Assembly (NCBI RefSeq): GCF_003149145.1
Contig: NZ_QGDQ01000005.1
Location: 114,111 to 178,110 of the forward strand
DNA: 64,000 bases
Direction: 5' to 3'
From: Quadrisphaera granulorum
GTDB lineage: Bacteria > Actinomycetota > Actinomycetes > Actinomycetales > Quadrisphaeraceae
The translations under genes were made by a program, and so were the position numbers. The notes under the pieces were generated by a model. That model ran no database searches, had not been told where the DNA came from, and saw only the letters and a list, made by a program, of their open reading frames with translations. Below are positions 43,937 through 54,007 of this stretch, in pieces; the first letter of the stretch is position 1; each line of letters starts with the position of its first letter.

Positions 43937-45696
43937 ACGAGCCCGAGCAGACCCCCGTCGACCTCGACTTTGTCGAGGACCCCTCCGCTTCGGAGCAGGA
44001 CCGAGCCGACGACGCCGACCTGGCCCGTCTGCTGCGCGGCCGCGTGCTGACGCTGGAGGCGCCGCCGTCACGGGTCGACGTCGCGGCGATCACCGGCGGC
44101 GCTGCCCCGGGTGCGCGTCCGGCTGGTTGCTGGGGTGGGGGTCGTCGGCGCGTGGTCTGGGTGGTCGTGGGGGCGGCAGCAGCGGCGGCGGCCGTCTTTG
44201 CCGCTGTGGTGATTGGCGGGCGTCACCTCGGGCCGACCGAGCCGGCCGAGCGCCGCGGCGCCGTGGCCACCGAGGATGGCGGTGGGACCGCAGCCGTGCC
44301 GCTGCGCGCCGGGGTGCCCGAGCTGCCGGCCGAGGAGGTCACACGGCTGGAGGCGCTACAGGATCGGATGCCGCTCGCCCCTCCCACGTACTTCGCCGAG
44401 CCGTTCAGCACGTGGACCACCCCGGTCGAATGCACCACCAACGAGCCGGTCGTCGGGCCCGACGTCGCACCCGCCGTGCTCGACGGCCTGGAGACCAGCG
44501 GCCTGCGTCAGGTGTGCGCCACGGCGGCGGGTATCGCGGGCTTCAACGGTGACAACAGCGCCGATGACGTGAAGTTCCTGTACCGATTCTACCTGCCGGC
44601 TGGTGTCGACCTGGACGACGTGGGTCTGGGGAACGCCCCCGACCACGGGGTCTCCTGGACCGTGATCGACCTCGACGAGTCGGCCCAGGCGATCCAGCCG
44701 GGTGACTGGCCCAGCGAATCGGGTGGCGGGGTGACGACGGTTCGGTGGCAGGACGCCTTCGCGTCGGTGCACCGTTGGGGGCCGGGGCGGACCGATCTCA
44801 CCTGGGTCGAGCCCCACGGGTGGTCCGATGCCAGCGGCGCTCATCCCGTCACCGTCCGCGCCACCGTGGCGGCTGATCCCGTGCTTGCCGTGCGCGCGGC
44901 CGTCGGCTTCCTCAACCAGGGCGGGATCCGCGTGGTGCGCGGAGACGACGGCTCGCTGCTGCTGGTGCCGGACTCCGACCCGAGGGGCGAGATGCAGGCT
45001 CTGGGTGGCGGGAGGCTGACGCGCACGCCAGAGGGTTGCCTGGTCCTTGGACACGGGGACGGTGGGTTCCAGCTGGTGCTGTGGCCCTACGGCACCATGT
45101 GGGACGCCGGCGAGCAGGTGCTGCGAGTTCCCGCTGATCATGACGAGAGGATCGACTACAGCCTCGGCGACGATGTGGTCCTCGGCGGTGGTGAGGGTGA
45201 CAGCCAGTACGCGAATGCGCTCGTACCTGCTGGCTGCACCTCAGGGAAGGTCTGGGTCAGCGGCGGTGCGGTTCACTCCGTCGACTTCCAGGCCGAGGCG
45301 CCGCCGTCGGCGTCCTCGGATGAGGTGGGGCCCTTCGGCGCCACGTCCCAGCAGCTCACTGCCGTGTCCCTCGCCGAGGGTTCCTACGCCGTCGTGTCGC
45401 CCCACGTGCCCGACGCGGGAGGGTTGCGCGGCAGCGGTGGGGCCAAGATCACCGGCGACGTCGGTATCCTCGCCGGTGGTTGCTTCGGCATCGTTCCCGA
45501 GACCCCTGTGGTCTGGCCGGAGGGGACGATCGCCCTGCCGGACGGTTCGGGGGTCCAGCTCCCCGGCGGTGCTGTCGTGCGTGTCGGTGACCAGCTAGAC
45601 GCCGGGGGCAGCTTCGGTGCCGTCACGTTCACCGGACGCGCAGCGGGGTGCCCCGGTGCCCACGTGGCTTTCGTCAGCGCTACCTCCCTGCGGTGA
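43933..45696 (+). CDS. Large single-pass membrane protein, probable anti-sigma partner
   Basis: 587 residues. A cytosolic N-terminus of about 70 residues rich in acidic residues and with 'LARLLRGRVLTLEAPPSRVD' precedes one transmembrane helix ('VVWVVVGAAAAAAAVFAAVV'). A large beta-rich external domain with about six cysteines follows. No ZAS motif. Its position after an ECF sigma gene suggests a membrane regulator of it. Family not recognised. Confidence 0.65.
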   Translation: MNEPEQTPVDLDFVEDPSASEQDRADDADLARLLRGRVLTLEAPPSRVDVAAITGGAAPGARPAGCWGGGRRRVVWVVVGAAAAAAAVFAAVVIGGRHLGPTEPAERRGAVATEDGGGTAAVPLRAGVPELPAEEVTRLEALQDRMPLAPPTYFAEPFSTWTTPVECTTNEPVVGPDVAPAVLDGLETSGLRQVCATAAGIAGFNGDNSADDVKFLYRFYLPAGVDLDDVGLGNAPDHGVSWTVIDLDESAQAIQPGDWPSESGGGVTTVRWQDAFASVHRWGPGRTDLTWVEPHGWSDASGAHPVTVRATVAADPVLAVRAAVGFLNQGGIRVVRGDDGSLLLVPDSDPRGEMQALGGGRLTRTPEGCLVLGHGDGGFQLVLWPYGTMWDAGEQVLRVPADHDERIDYSLGDDVVLGGGEGDSQYANALVPAGCTSGKVWVSGGAVHSVDFQAEAPPSASSDEVGPFGATSQQLTAVSLAEGSYAVVSPHVPDAGGLRGSGGAKITGDVGILAGGCFGIVPETPVVWPEGTIALPDGSGVQLPGGAVVRVGDQLDAGGSFGAVTFTGRAAGCPGAHVAFVSATSLR

Positions 45697-45928
45697 GCCA
45701 GTCCGGCGCCGTCGTCGCATGCAGGCCGGGTCCCTCTCGTCAGGTGCCGGTGTGACAACAGGTGAGGAATTCGGACCCGGGACGTGAACCGAGACGACAC
45801 CTGCTGCAGACTCCTTGGCTGCGCGCTGCCGCCGGCCGGACGGAGCTGAGCGCGGCGGTTGGGGCTCTGCTCGGAGCAGCCGACGATATCCAGTGGATCA
45901 TCGGCATCCCGCGCGACAGGGTGGCGCC

Positions 45929-46477
45929 ATGCGACTGGTCCTCCTCGGCGGCGCTCCGGGGATCGGCAAGAACAGCGTGGCGCGAGCCGTGCTGACCCAC
46001 CACCACAGCACCTCCGACGGGCCAGATCCGCAGGGCGACCTCCGGCAGGCCACTCCGCTGCTGCAGTGGATCGACGTCGACGGGCTGTGGCTGCACCAGC
46101 CGTGGCGGGTGGACCAGGCGATGCGAGACCTCGTCGGAGCCAACCTGCGGGCACTTCTCGGCAACGCCGCCGCGGCCGGGGTAGACGTCGTCCTGGTGAC
46201 GTGGACGTTTCACAACAACCAGCTGCGCCGGGTCGTCGTCGACGCCGCCCCCGAGGGCACGGGCGTCCGAACGGTGCAGCTGGTGGCTGATCAAGGTGTC
46301 TGGGAAGCCCGTTTCAACGCCGACCCGGACCGTCCCACGGTGGACGACTTCTACCGGGGTCGTCATGCAGACGCTCAAGCCATGCGCGCTGACGTGGTGG
46401 TGGACACGACAGCTGTGAGCATCGAGCAGGCCGCTGCACGGGTAGCCGCAGAGACGCTGGGTGCGGGCATGCGCTGA
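45929..46477 (+). CDS. P-loop ATPase/kinase-like protein
   Basis: 182 residues. Walker A 'GGAPGIGKNS' lies at the N-terminus ('RLVLLGGAPGIGKNSVARAV'). A strand with 'GVDVVLVTWTF' follows, and 'RFNADPDRPTVDDFYRGRHA' resembles the lid of small-molecule kinases. It probably phosphorylates a small molecule, but the substrate is unknown. ATG 45929 start. Confidence 0.75.
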   Translation: MRLVLLGGAPGIGKNSVARAVLTHHHSTSDGPDPQGDLRQATPLLQWIDVDGLWLHQPWRVDQAMRDLVGANLRALLGNAAAAGVDVVLVTWTFHNNQLRRVVVDAAPEGTGVRTVQLVADQGVWEARFNADPDRPTVDDFYRGRHADAQAMRADVVVDTTAVSIEQAAARVAAETLGAGMR

Positions 46478-46517
46478 GGCCCCACGGGCTGCGCGCTCCA
46501 CACGGTGTTGCTGATCG

Positions 46518-47036
46518 TCAGGACATCGTTGCGCCCTCCGGAGCCAGGCGCCGGTGGTAGCGGCTGTAGCTCCCCATGTCCGCCACCCGGTCGAAGCCTG
46601 TGCGGTGGAGGACGGCGGCGCTCGCGTGGTTGTTGTGGGTGACTCCGGCGTACACGTCACTGGCATGCAGGTCGTCACGGGCGTACTCCAGCAGCGCGAG
46701 TACCGCGAGGGTGGCCAGGCCGCGGCCGGTGGCCCAAGGAGCGAGCCAGTACCCCAGGCCGTAGCGAGGCGGGTCGACGGCGACCAGGTCTACCCGCCCG
46801 ACCATCGCATCACCTTCGACGACGGCGAAGCTCAGCGGAGCTGGCTGCTGGGCAGCTAGCTCCGCGGCGACTGCGGCCAGGTCTGCAGCGGCGATGGCGG
46901 TGAAGTTCCCGAGGCGAGTCAGGTGCGCCTTGGAGGCCTGCAGCAGAGCGTGGAGAGCGCCGGCGTCCTGCTCGACCAACTCGCGGAGCACCAGACCGGC
47001 GCGGGCTGTGTTCACGACCAGCGGGCTTGTTCTCAC
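46518..47036 (-). CDS. GNAT-family acetyltransferase (RimJ/RimL type)
   Basis: 172 residues. 'LVLRELVEQDAGALHALLQA' opens it, 'YGLGYWLAPWATGRGLATLA' is the acetyl-CoA loop, and 'GVTHNNHASAAVLHRTGFDR' the C-terminal part. It probably acetylates an amino group of a protein or small molecule. ATG start. Confidence 0.88.
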   Translation of the reverse strand: MRTSPLVVNTARAGLVLRELVEQDAGALHALLQASKAHLTRLGNFTAIAAADLAAVAAELAAQQPAPLSFAVVEGDAMVGRVDLVAVDPPRYGLGYWLAPWATGRGLATLAVLALLEYARDDLHASDVYAGVTHNNHASAAVLHRTGFDRVADMGSYSRYHRRLAPEGATMS

Positions 47037-47127
47037 GAGGCTGTCCTGTGGGGAGGTCGATCATGGGCGAACGGCGGACCGGCGGGCGAGGACCTCAGCC
47101 TGACGGGGAGGGCCCGACCGGCGGCGG

Positions 47128-48708
47128 TCAGACGGTGAAGCGACCGGTGAGTTCGGCCAGGCGGGCCGCGGAAGATGTCAGGTCGGTGGACATGGAGGCC
47201 GTGTGCCCCGCACTGCCACGGTTCTGCTCCGTCCCGGCGGCGATGCTTGCGATGTTCGCCGAGATCTGCCCCGAGCCAGAGGAGATCTCGGTGACGTTGC
47301 GGACCATCTCGCTGGTGGTGGCGGACTGCTCTTCCACCGCCGCCGCAATCGTGGACTGCACCTCGTCGATGCGCGCGATGACCCCACCGATCTCCATCAC
47401 CGAAGCGGCGGCGGTGGCGTCGCCCTGGGTGGCGGAGACCTTGGCGATGATCTCGTCGGTGGCCTGGGCCGTCTGGCGGGCGAGTTCCTTGACCTCCCCG
47501 GCGACGACGGCGAAGCCCTTGCCCATCTCCCCGGCGCGGGCGGCCTCGATGGTGGCGTTCAGCGCGAGGAGGTTGGTCTGCTCGGCGATGGAGGTGATGA
47601 GCTTGACGACGTCGCCGATCTCACGGGAGGAGACCTCCAGGCGCGAGATCGCCTGACCGGCAGCACCCGCGGTGGCCACCGCCGAAGCAGCCATCGCCGA
47701 CGCGTCGGCAGTGGCGGTGGCGATCTGGGCGATCGCCGCGGTCATCTCCTCACCCGCAGCGGCGACGGTGGAGATCGACACCGTCACCTCCTCAGCGGCA
47801 GCGGAGACGACCTGGGTCTGGGCGGCGGACTCGGCAGCGCCGGAGGACAGCTGGGCGGAGACGCTGGAGAGGCCCGCGGCGGAGGTCGCCAGCTGACGAG
47901 CCTCAGCGGTGATGTCGCTCATCGTCGCCGACAGGGTCGTCAGGGACGCGTCGGTGGAGGCGGCCAGCTGACCGATCTCGTCCTTGCGGACCAGGCCGAC
48001 CCGGGTGCCCAGGCGACCCTCTGCCACCTCGGCCATGACCTGCACGATCCGGGCCAGGGGGCGGTTGATGGAACGGGTGATCACCACGGCAACGAGCACG
48101 GCCAGTGCCACAGCCAGCACCGCGCACCCCAGGAGCAGACCGAGCGCCGTCCGGTAGTCGGACTCGCCTCGGGCGGTCAGGGCGTCCACGTTGGCCTGCT
48201 CGACCTGCGTGATCGTCACCAGTGCTGCCATGGCGGCTGTGACGGCCGGTAGTGCCTTCTCGTCGGCCTTGACGAAACCGATCATGTCGTTGGCCTCGGC
48301 CAGGGACCTCAAGGCCGGCAGGTCGGCGGTGAACGCTTGGAACGGGTCGATGAACGCCTGCCGCTGGGCGACAGTGGTGTACGGGTCGGAGTCGAGGTAA
48401 GCCTTCCAGGCTGCCTGCAGCGCCGCGGTGGACTCCGTCAGGGTCTTGCCGGCGTCGGCGATGTCGCTGGGTTCGGTGACCAGCGCCAGGTGCGCCAGGT
48501 CGTAGCGCACCTGGACCATGGCCTGCGCGGTGTCCCTGGAGGTGAGCAGTGAGGGAACGGCCGAGGTGGAGACGTACTCCAGGGTGTTCTGAGCCTTGCC
48601 GAGCTTGACCACGCCCACCCCGCAGACCACCGCCAGCAGCACGCAGACGACGGCGAATCCCGCAGAGAGCTTGTGAGCGATCTTGAGGTCAGCGAGTGCT
48701 CGCGACAC
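47128..48708 (-). CDS. Methyl-accepting chemotaxis protein
   Basis: 526 residues. Helix 1 '[20 protein letters not shown]', an external four-helix-bundle sensor domain (about residues 35-190), helix 2 '[20 protein letters not shown]', a HAMP linker ('[19 protein letters not shown]') and a signalling domain follow in order. The tip is '[20 protein letters not shown]' with '[20 protein letters not shown]'. No che or flagellar genes lie nearby. GTG 48708 has AGGAG at 5 bp. The IS element begins 86 bp upstream of the start, so its promoter may be affected. Confidence 0.94.
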   Translation of the reverse strand: MSRALADLKIAHKLSAGFAVVCVLLAVVCGVGVVKLGKAQNTLEYVSTSAVPSLLTSRDTAQAMVQVRYDLAHLALVTEPSDIADAGKTLTESTAALQAAWKAYLDSDPYTTVAQRQAFIDPFQAFTADLPALRSLAEANDMIGFVKADEKALPAVTAAMAALVTITQVEQANVDALTARGESDYRTALGLLLGCAVLAVALAVLVAVVITRSINRPLARIVQVMAEVAEGRLGTRVGLVRKDEIGQLAASTDASLTTLSATMSDITAEARQLATSAAGLSSVSAQLSSGAAESAAQTQVVSAAAEEVTVSISTVAAAGEEMTAAIAQIATATADASAMAASAVATAGAAGQAISRLEVSSREIGDVVKLITSIAEQTNLLALNATIEAARAGEMGKGFAVVAGEVKELARQTAQATDEIIAKVSATQGDATAAASVMEIGGVIARIDEVQSTIAAAVEEQSATTSEMVRNVTEISSGSGQISANIASIAAGTEQNRGSAGHTASMSTDLTSSAARLAELTGRFTV

Positions 48709-48794
48709 GGTCGCTCCTGGGGTTGGGGACAAGGGGGCGGGTACGCCACAGTGATCGACACCCGGCCATGCTTCTTGCGACCACGTATCTCTAA

Positions 48795-49768
48795 GGGCGT
48801 CCGCCAGTAGGCGCTGAGGGTGCAGCGGCGGGGCCACGTGAGGGCAGGCGCGGGGCAGCGACCGACCATGGGGTTGCTGACACTCCGTGACCGGAAGGCT
48901 TCCCCGTGCCTGCCCTCCCAGCATGCATCCTCAACCCCCTGCGCACCCAGTTCCTGGACCTGCTCCACACCGCCCTGCCCCCAGTGCCGGACACCCACCC
49001 CCTGGGCTGCCACCGCCCCCGCATCCCCGACGACGTCGTCTTCGACCACCTGATCAGCGCCCTCGTCCTCGGGGTCGGCTACGAGAAGATCGCCACCGAT
49101 GCGTGCTCGGCGACCACGATGCGCCGCCGCCGCGATGAGTGGGCCCGCGCCGGGATCATGGCCCAGCTGCACACCTCGGTACTGACAGCCTACGAACGCT
49201 TGATCGGTCTGGAGCTGGGCCACGTGTGCATCGACGGGTGCATCACCAAGGCCCCCTGCGGGGGCCAGTGCGCTGGCCGAAGCCCCGTGGACCGCGGCAA
49301 GGGCGGGATGAAGCGGTCTCAGGTGACCGACGGGACCGGGGTACCGCTGGCAGCGGTACCCGCGCCGGCCAACGTGCCCGACCACAAGCTCCTGGCAGCG
49401 TCGTTGGACAACCTCAAGGACCTCGCGCCGCTGGGTGGTGACGTCACCGTGCACTTGGATGCCGGCTACGACTACGCCCCATGCCGCCAGGAGCTGGACG
49501 CGCGTGGCCTGGCGGCGTCGATCTCGAAGCGGGGCACCCCGATCCAGGTCGGGCGTCGCTGGGTGGTGGAAGCCGCCAACTCCTGGATGAACGACTTCGC
49601 CAAGCTGCGTCGCTGCACCGAGCGCACCGAGCTGGCGGTGCAGGCCTACCTGGACCTGGCGATGGCGATCGTCACGCTGCGTGCCCTGTGGCGACGGGCA
49701 CACAAGCAGTACCGGTGGGAGGGACGACCGCGCTCAGCCAGGCTCCGCTGACCTACTGGCGGACGCCC
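48795..49768. mobile_element. IS5-family insertion sequence (complete)
   Basis: 974 bp with perfect 17-bp terminal inverted repeats (GGGCGTCCGCCAGTAGG at 48795-48811 and its complement at 49752-49768). It is flanked by a TAA target duplication (48792-48794 and 49769-49771). The TNA duplication is typical of the IS427 group of IS5. It encodes one transposase. No second copy lies in the window. Intact ends, duplication and reading frame indicate a recent insertion. Confidence 0.93.
48906..49751 (+). CDS. IS5-family transposase
   Basis: 281 residues in one uninterrupted frame; many IS427 elements split this into two frames. The DDE triad is visible: Asp110 in '[10 protein letters not shown]', Asp185 in 'HLDAGYDY' and Glu222 in '[13 protein letters not shown]'. 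The N-terminal DUF4096-like helix-turn-helix region has '[20 protein letters not shown]'. It probably catalyses cut-and-paste transposition of the flanking 974-bp element. Confidence 0.94.
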   Translation: MPALPACILNPLRTQFLDLLHTALPPVPDTHPLGCHRPRIPDDVVFDHLISALVLGVGYEKIATDACSATTMRRRRDEWARAGIMAQLHTSVLTAYERLIGLELGHVCIDGCITKAPCGGQCAGRSPVDRGKGGMKRSQVTDGTGVPLAAVPAPANVPDHKLLAASLDNLKDLAPLGGDVTVHLDAGYDYAPCRQELDARGLAASISKRGTPIQVGRRWVVEAANSWMNDFAKLRRCTERTELAVQAYLDLAMAIVTLRALWRRAHKQYRWEGRPRSARLR

Positions 49769-49891
49769 TAAGCGGACGCTGACCGCGGTGAGTCCACGTG
49801 CGGGAGCGTGCCGCTGCGGATCCTCCAGCCGTAACGCTGGTTCATGAGGTCTGCCCGCCGCCTGACCAGGCAACGGGCCAAGAGAACGCCA

Positions 49892-50383
49892 TCAGTCGGC
49901 GTCGGCGTCTTGTGCAAAGCGAGCGGACTCCCATATCCACGCAGAGGCGGGGTGTCCCTGCGCCAGCACGTACTGCAGCGCCTGATCCGCGTCGTCGTCC
50001 TCGACGCCTATGGACAGCATCTTTTCGTTGTAGACCTCCACGAGGCACCCCATCGATGAGAACGAGGAGGCAACGCTCTGCATGGCGGTGGCAGAGGGCT
50101 GGTGGAGCACGACGCGGTAGGTGTCGCGTCCACTGTGGTGGACGACTTCGCTCACCTGCCCCACTCCGTCACTGTCGACGACGACGCGGATGGTGTCGCC
50201 GAGGGCGAAGCCGTACTGCCACCAGCTGAGGGCGCAGACTTCGAAGAGCCCACCTGGCAGCGCACGCACGGGCAGCAGCTCCAGTATCTCGTCGGGACTG
50301 ACGTCTTCGACGGGGAGGAGGACTTCCTGGTCGGCGCGATCCGCCCAGGCGGCGTGAGGGTGTCCGTCGATGCGAGGTGGCAC
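49892..50383 (-). CDS. DUF4265 protein
   Basis: 163 residues. 'LELLPVRALPGGLFEVCALS' with 'WWQYGFALGDTIRVVVDSDG' and 'VVHHSGRDTYRVVLHQPS' match the DUF4265 pattern. Members are small cytosolic proteins, often near toxin or polymorphic-toxin genes, and of unknown function. GTG start. Confidence 0.8.
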   Translation of the reverse strand: MPPRIDGHPHAAWADRADQEVLLPVEDVSPDEILELLPVRALPGGLFEVCALSWWQYGFALGDTIRVVVDSDGVGQVSEVVHHSGRDTYRVVLHQPSATAMQSVASSFSSMGCLVEVYNEKMLSIGVEDDDADQALQYVLAQGHPASAWIWESARFAQDADAD

Positions 50384-50556
50384 CGGGCGAGGCTACTGAT
50401 CACGGGTTCGGTTGCTCGCTGCAGCGAGCAAGCAGCACTCGCACGGAGGGCGGGGCATGGACCTGACTCAGCTGGGGCCTTGAGGCTGCCCTCTGTCTGC
50501 CTTCGACACGATGAGTGCCGAGTTCGTAGGCGAGGAGCGAGGCGCCTCGGCCGGTG

Positions 50557-51282
50557 CTACGCGCTCTTCGTGAGCCCTCGGGCGTTGGCCACCATCGCAG
50601 CGTTGCCTGGAGCCAGCGAGCCGTCCGGAAGCAGCAGAGTGTCCTCCAAGCCGATGCGTGCTTGCAGGCCCCGCCGGGCCGCGAGCTCCAGCAAGGGCCA
50701 CGCGGAGCTGCCCTCTCCGTGCAGCAGCACCGGGATGTTCCGCTGTGAGGCAGGAAGCGCGCCCAGCAGCTCATCAGCGTGCTCGGCCGCTTCCTGAGCC
50801 GAGAGGCCGTCGGGAAGTTCCAGCAGCACCCGGGTGCACCGCCCCCGCAGCGGTGACGTTGCCCAGGCTCGGGCCGCGGTGAGGGTCCAGAGTCCTGCCT
50901 CGACTCCAACCCCGCGCTGCAGGAGCGCCTCGGCGACCAGCTCGGCGCCGTCCTCGTGCCAGTTCACCGAGGCGAAGTCCGGCAGCACCGACCAGGCGGT
51001 GATGGCGGCTGCTCGCACGCGGGGATCCGGGTCGATCCAGTCTCCGGTGGTCACCCCGACCGGGACGCCGGGGCTGTGCTCACGCGAGGCGCGCAGCGTC
51101 ACGGCGGTCGGAGCGTCCGCGAGGGTGTCGCGGCCGACGTCGTCCTTGATGTGCACGTGCACCGCGTCAGCTCCTGCCTTCACGACGGCGGCAACGTCAG
51201 TCGCTACCTGGCGAGGTGTGACGGGCAGCGCAGGGTGCTCACCGAGGGCCCGGGCGCCGTTCAGGCACGCCTTGAGGAACAC
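50557..51282 (-). CDS. BKACE-family protein (3-keto-5-aminohexanoate cleavage type)
   Basis: 241 residues with a TIM-barrel pattern: 'FLKACLNGAR' (N-terminus), 'GADAVHVHIKDDVGRDTL' (metal-binding His motif), 'SVNWHEDGAELVAEALLQRG' and 'ARIGLEDTLLLPDG'. BKACE enzymes cleave beta-keto acids with acetyl-CoA using a zinc ion. The conserved 'HVHxxD' and 'GLED' motifs are intact. The specific keto acid cannot be deduced. Confidence 0.85.
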   Translation of the reverse strand: MFLKACLNGARALGEHPALPVTPRQVATDVAAVVKAGADAVHVHIKDDVGRDTLADAPTAVTLRASREHSPGVPVGVTTGDWIDPDPRVRAAAITAWSVLPDFASVNWHEDGAELVAEALLQRGVGVEAGLWTLTAARAWATSPLRGRCTRVLLELPDGLSAQEAAEHADELLGALPASQRNIPVLLHGEGSSAWPLLELAARRGLQARIGLEDTLLLPDGSLAPGNAAMVANARGLTKSA

Positions 51283-51365
51283 GGCGACATGGTGGCGGAC
51301 GGTGGCGCTCTGGCCTCACGGGGCTCCGAGGGGCAGCGGCTCGAAGCTCCTCGGAACGCGTCAGG

Positions 51366-52316
51366 TCACCGAGGGGCGAGCTCCGAGGCGGCGTCGCCCT
51401 CCACCGCCAGCATGGCGACGGCGCTGATGGTCAGGGCCGTTCCGAGCCACGCCGTCCACGACAGCACCTCTCCTAGGAGCAGCACTGCGAGCACCGCCGT
51501 CGTCGCAGGTTCCAGCAGGGAGGCCACGGCGGCCGTGCTCGCCGTGGTCTTGCGCAGTCCGGAGTTCAGCAGCAGGAACGCCACCGCCACGGTCAACAGG
51601 CCCATGTACGCGATCGCCGCTGCGGAGGTGGTGTCCACAGAGATCGTCGACAGCGTCAAGGGCACTGCCGGGAGCAGCAGGAGTGCGGCGGCCGTGGTCG
51701 TGAGTGCGGTCATCGGTAGCGGGGATGACTGCGTCGCAGTCCTTCGTGCCAGGACCGTGGTGGCGGCGAACGTCATCCCTGACAGCACGGCGAGCCCGAT
51801 CCCGACCGGGACGGCGACGGCGACGGTCGCCGCGTGGCTCTGCGAGGTCGCGACCAGCCACAGCCCTGCGAGGGCGAGGCCGACGGCGAGGAGTCGGCTC
51901 GCTGATGGCCTCCGGCGCGCCCGGAGCGCGTCCCAGGCGGTCAGCAGCACCGGAGCCACACCGAGGGCGATCACCGTGGCGATCGCGGCGCCGGCGTTGA
52001 CGATGGCTGCGAACCACAGGGTCTGGTAGGCGGCGACCCCGGCGCCGATCGCGAGCAGGACCAGAGGCCGTCGTCGAAGGAGCTGCCAGGTCTGCCTCAC
52101 GGTGCCAGTGGCGGCGGTGAGGCACCACAGCGCGGCTGCTCCGAGGAGGAGCCGTCCGGCGCTGGCGGCGACCACCGGCAGGGAGTGGGTGGCTGCGAGG
52201 GCGACGGGGGCGGTGCCCCACAGCACAGCGGCCGCGCAGACCTGCGCCAGACCGAGTCGGCGTTGTCGGCGGTTGGTCAGGGAGTGAGGGGTGGCGGGCG
52301 TGTTGCGGTTCGTCAT
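51366..52316 (-). CDS. EamA/DMT-family transporter
   Basis: 316 residues, ten helices. 'GLAQVCAAAVLWGTAPVALA' opens the first EamA half and 'YMGLLTVAVAFLLLNSGLRK' with 'LLEPATTAVLAVLLLGEVLS' the second. It probably exports a metabolite. ATG start. Confidence 0.92.
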   Translation of the reverse strand: MTNRNTPATPHSLTNRRQRRLGLAQVCAAAVLWGTAPVALAATHSLPVVAASAGRLLLGAAALWCLTAATGTVRQTWQLLRRRPLVLLAIGAGVAAYQTLWFAAIVNAGAAIATVIALGVAPVLLTAWDALRARRRPSASRLLAVGLALAGLWLVATSQSHAATVAVAVPVGIGLAVLSGMTFAATTVLARRTATQSSPLPMTALTTTAAALLLLPAVPLTLSTISVDTTSAAAIAYMGLLTVAVAFLLLNSGLRKTTASTAAVASLLEPATTAVLAVLLLGEVLSWTAWLGTALTISAVAMLAVEGDAASELAPR

Positions 52317-52625
52317 GGAGGCTCCGGTGCTGTTCGCAGGGGCGGGGTGCGAAGGGACCGGAGCAGGCCTCAGGAGCCGACCGCGGGAGCACGGCCGGCC
52401 GGGGGACTCCGGTCAGACCGTGACCGGAGGGGGCAGAAGCCTCATGCGCATGATCGTAGAACGCCGCAGGCCGGGAGCGTCGGGCTGAACGTCGTCGCCC
52501 GCAGGCGTCGCCCAGCTGTGCCGCAGCCCCACAGCCGACCGGCGCTCCTGAGCCTCTCGACGCCGCCGACCGACCGCAGGGCGGCTCAGGCAGATGCACG
52601 AAGGGGTCTTCTCGGGGCAGGTCGT
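52317..52625. other. Intergenic stretch, no gene seen
   Basis: 309 bp between the EamA start and the end of the anti-sigma-like gene. I see no credible reading frame, repeat or hairpin. It presumably holds the EamA promoter. Confidence 0.5.
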
Positions 52626-53186
52626 TCAGCTACCTGCCCACGGTGTCATCGACTGGGACGCGCACTGCTGCTCCGGGTCCTCGTCGTCTCGCACGAAGAC
52701 GTTGTTGACGCCGTTCGCCGCGGTGCACGCCGTCAGGGGAGGCACCGGGAAGTTCGCGGCGTTGGGGTCCTCCGGCGGTGCGGCCTGGCCGAGGACGCCC
52801 CATCGCCAGACCGAGCTGCACATCGCCAGTGGATCTACCAGGTCGCGTTCCGCGCTCTGACCGTTGGCGTCGACTGCCTCGGCCGTGCCGGCACCGGCGA
52901 GGCGGGAGTCCGTCGTCGTCCCCTCATAACAGTTCACCGAGTAGTCGATCTCCTCCTGGGAGGCTCGCTGGACCGCCCAGGCTCCTGCGGTGAGCGCGAG
53001 GGCCGAGACACCCGCGACGACGACGGTGGTGCGGCGCCTCGACCTTCCCCAGCGCGCCGATCGGTCCAGGGGACTGGTGCTGGCGATCTCCGCGTCAAGG
53101 GTGGTGAGCAGTGCGGTCCTGGCGGCGGCGACACGGCGGTCCACCTCGTCGTCGTCGGGTCGTCCTGGGGTGGAAACGCTGGGCAT
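52626..53186 (-). CDS. Single-pass membrane protein, probable anti-sigma partner
   Basis: 186 residues. N-terminal cytosolic helix region ('DDDEVDRRVAAARTALLTTL'), a transmembrane helix ('TTVVVAGVSALALTAGAWAV') and an external part with four cysteines. It starts one base after the upstream sigma gene ends, so it is probably its membrane regulator. No ZAS motif. Family not recognised. Confidence 0.65.
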   Translation of the reverse strand: MPSVSTPGRPDDDEVDRRVAAARTALLTTLDAEIASTSPLDRSARWGRSRRRTTVVVAGVSALALTAGAWAVQRASQEEIDYSVNCYEGTTTDSRLAGAGTAEAVDANGQSAERDLVDPLAMCSSVWRWGVLGQAAPPEDPNAANFPVPPLTACTAANGVNNVFVRDDEDPEQQCASQSMTPWAGS

Positions 53187-53187
53187 G

Positions 53188-53766
53188 TCAGGACTCCTGC
53201 TCTCTCGTGGTGCGCAGGGCGCGCAGGTGGGCTCGGGTGCGGGAGATCCGCTTGGTGGCGCTGGCCAAGGTCAAGCCGAGCTCGGCGGCGGCCTGGGCGT
53301 AGGAGCGTTCTTGGATCAGGCAGAGCTCGACCAGGCGGCGATCGGTGGGCGTGAGCTGGCCGATGGCCTGCAGCACCCACCGCAGCTCTTCGTCGCGCTC
53401 GAGGCGATCGGCGAGGTCCTGCGGGTGGCTTGCCTGCTGCCGGTCGCCGAGGTGCGCTGCGTCGTCGTCGAGGAGTGCAACGGTGCGTCGTCTGGCGCTG
53501 TGTCGGCGGTGGTTGGCGGCGAGGTTGCGGCAGGTCACGAGCAGCCAGCCCAGGAGCGAGTCGGTGGCCAGGTCGAGGTGGTCACGTCGTCGCCAGGTCG
53601 TCAGGAAGGTCTCCTGGAGCAGGTCCTGCGCGGTGTCGGGATCACCGGTGAGGCTGTAGGCGTAGCGGTAGACCGCGGTGGCGTGACGGTCGTAGACGGT
53701 GGTGAAGCTGGTGTGGTGGTCAACGTCCGGTGGCGGTGTGGTCCACAGCTCTGCGTCGGTACTCAT
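53188..53766 (-). CDS. ECF sigma factor
   Basis: 192 residues. Region 2 'FTTVYDRHATAVYRYAYSLT' and 'DTAQDLLQETFLTTWRRRDH'. Region 4 'LTPTDRRLVELCLIQERSYA' with 'AAELGLTLASATKRISRTRA'. It is paired with the downstream membrane protein. Confidence 0.93.
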   Translation of the reverse strand: MSTDAELWTTPPPDVDHHTSFTTVYDRHATAVYRYAYSLTGDPDTAQDLLQETFLTTWRRRDHLDLATDSLLGWLLVTCRNLAANHRRHSARRRTVALLDDDAAHLGDRQQASHPQDLADRLERDEELRWVLQAIGQLTPTDRRLVELCLIQERSYAQAAAELGLTLASATKRISRTRAHLRALRTTREQES

Positions 53767-53927
53767 CGGCGGCGCCTCATACCGGGGAATGTCTCGAAGG
53801 ATGCAGACCTGACGCCGCTGTTGGAGTAGCGGAGATCCCGCTCAGTCACCACGAGGTGAGGCGCGCTCGGGCCCAGGCTCACCCGGTAGGCGAACTGGCG
53901 ACCGTCGGAAACTTCGTGGTCCTCGGT

Positions 53928-53954
53928 TGTCGATGTGGGACCGGGCCGTGCGAC
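53928..53954 (+). promoter_or_regulatory. ECF42-type promoter of first DGPF gene
   Basis: TGTCGA (53928-53933), 17-bp spacer, then CGAC (53951-53954). This matches the motif reported for ECF42 sigma factors (TGTCGA at -35 and CGWC at -10). The gene for such a sigma factor lies 0.9 kb downstream. Confidence 0.8.
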
Positions 53955-54007
53955 GGGAGAGTGCAGGGCCGGAGAGGCCGACCCGGACGCGGACAGGAGT
54001 TTCCGTC

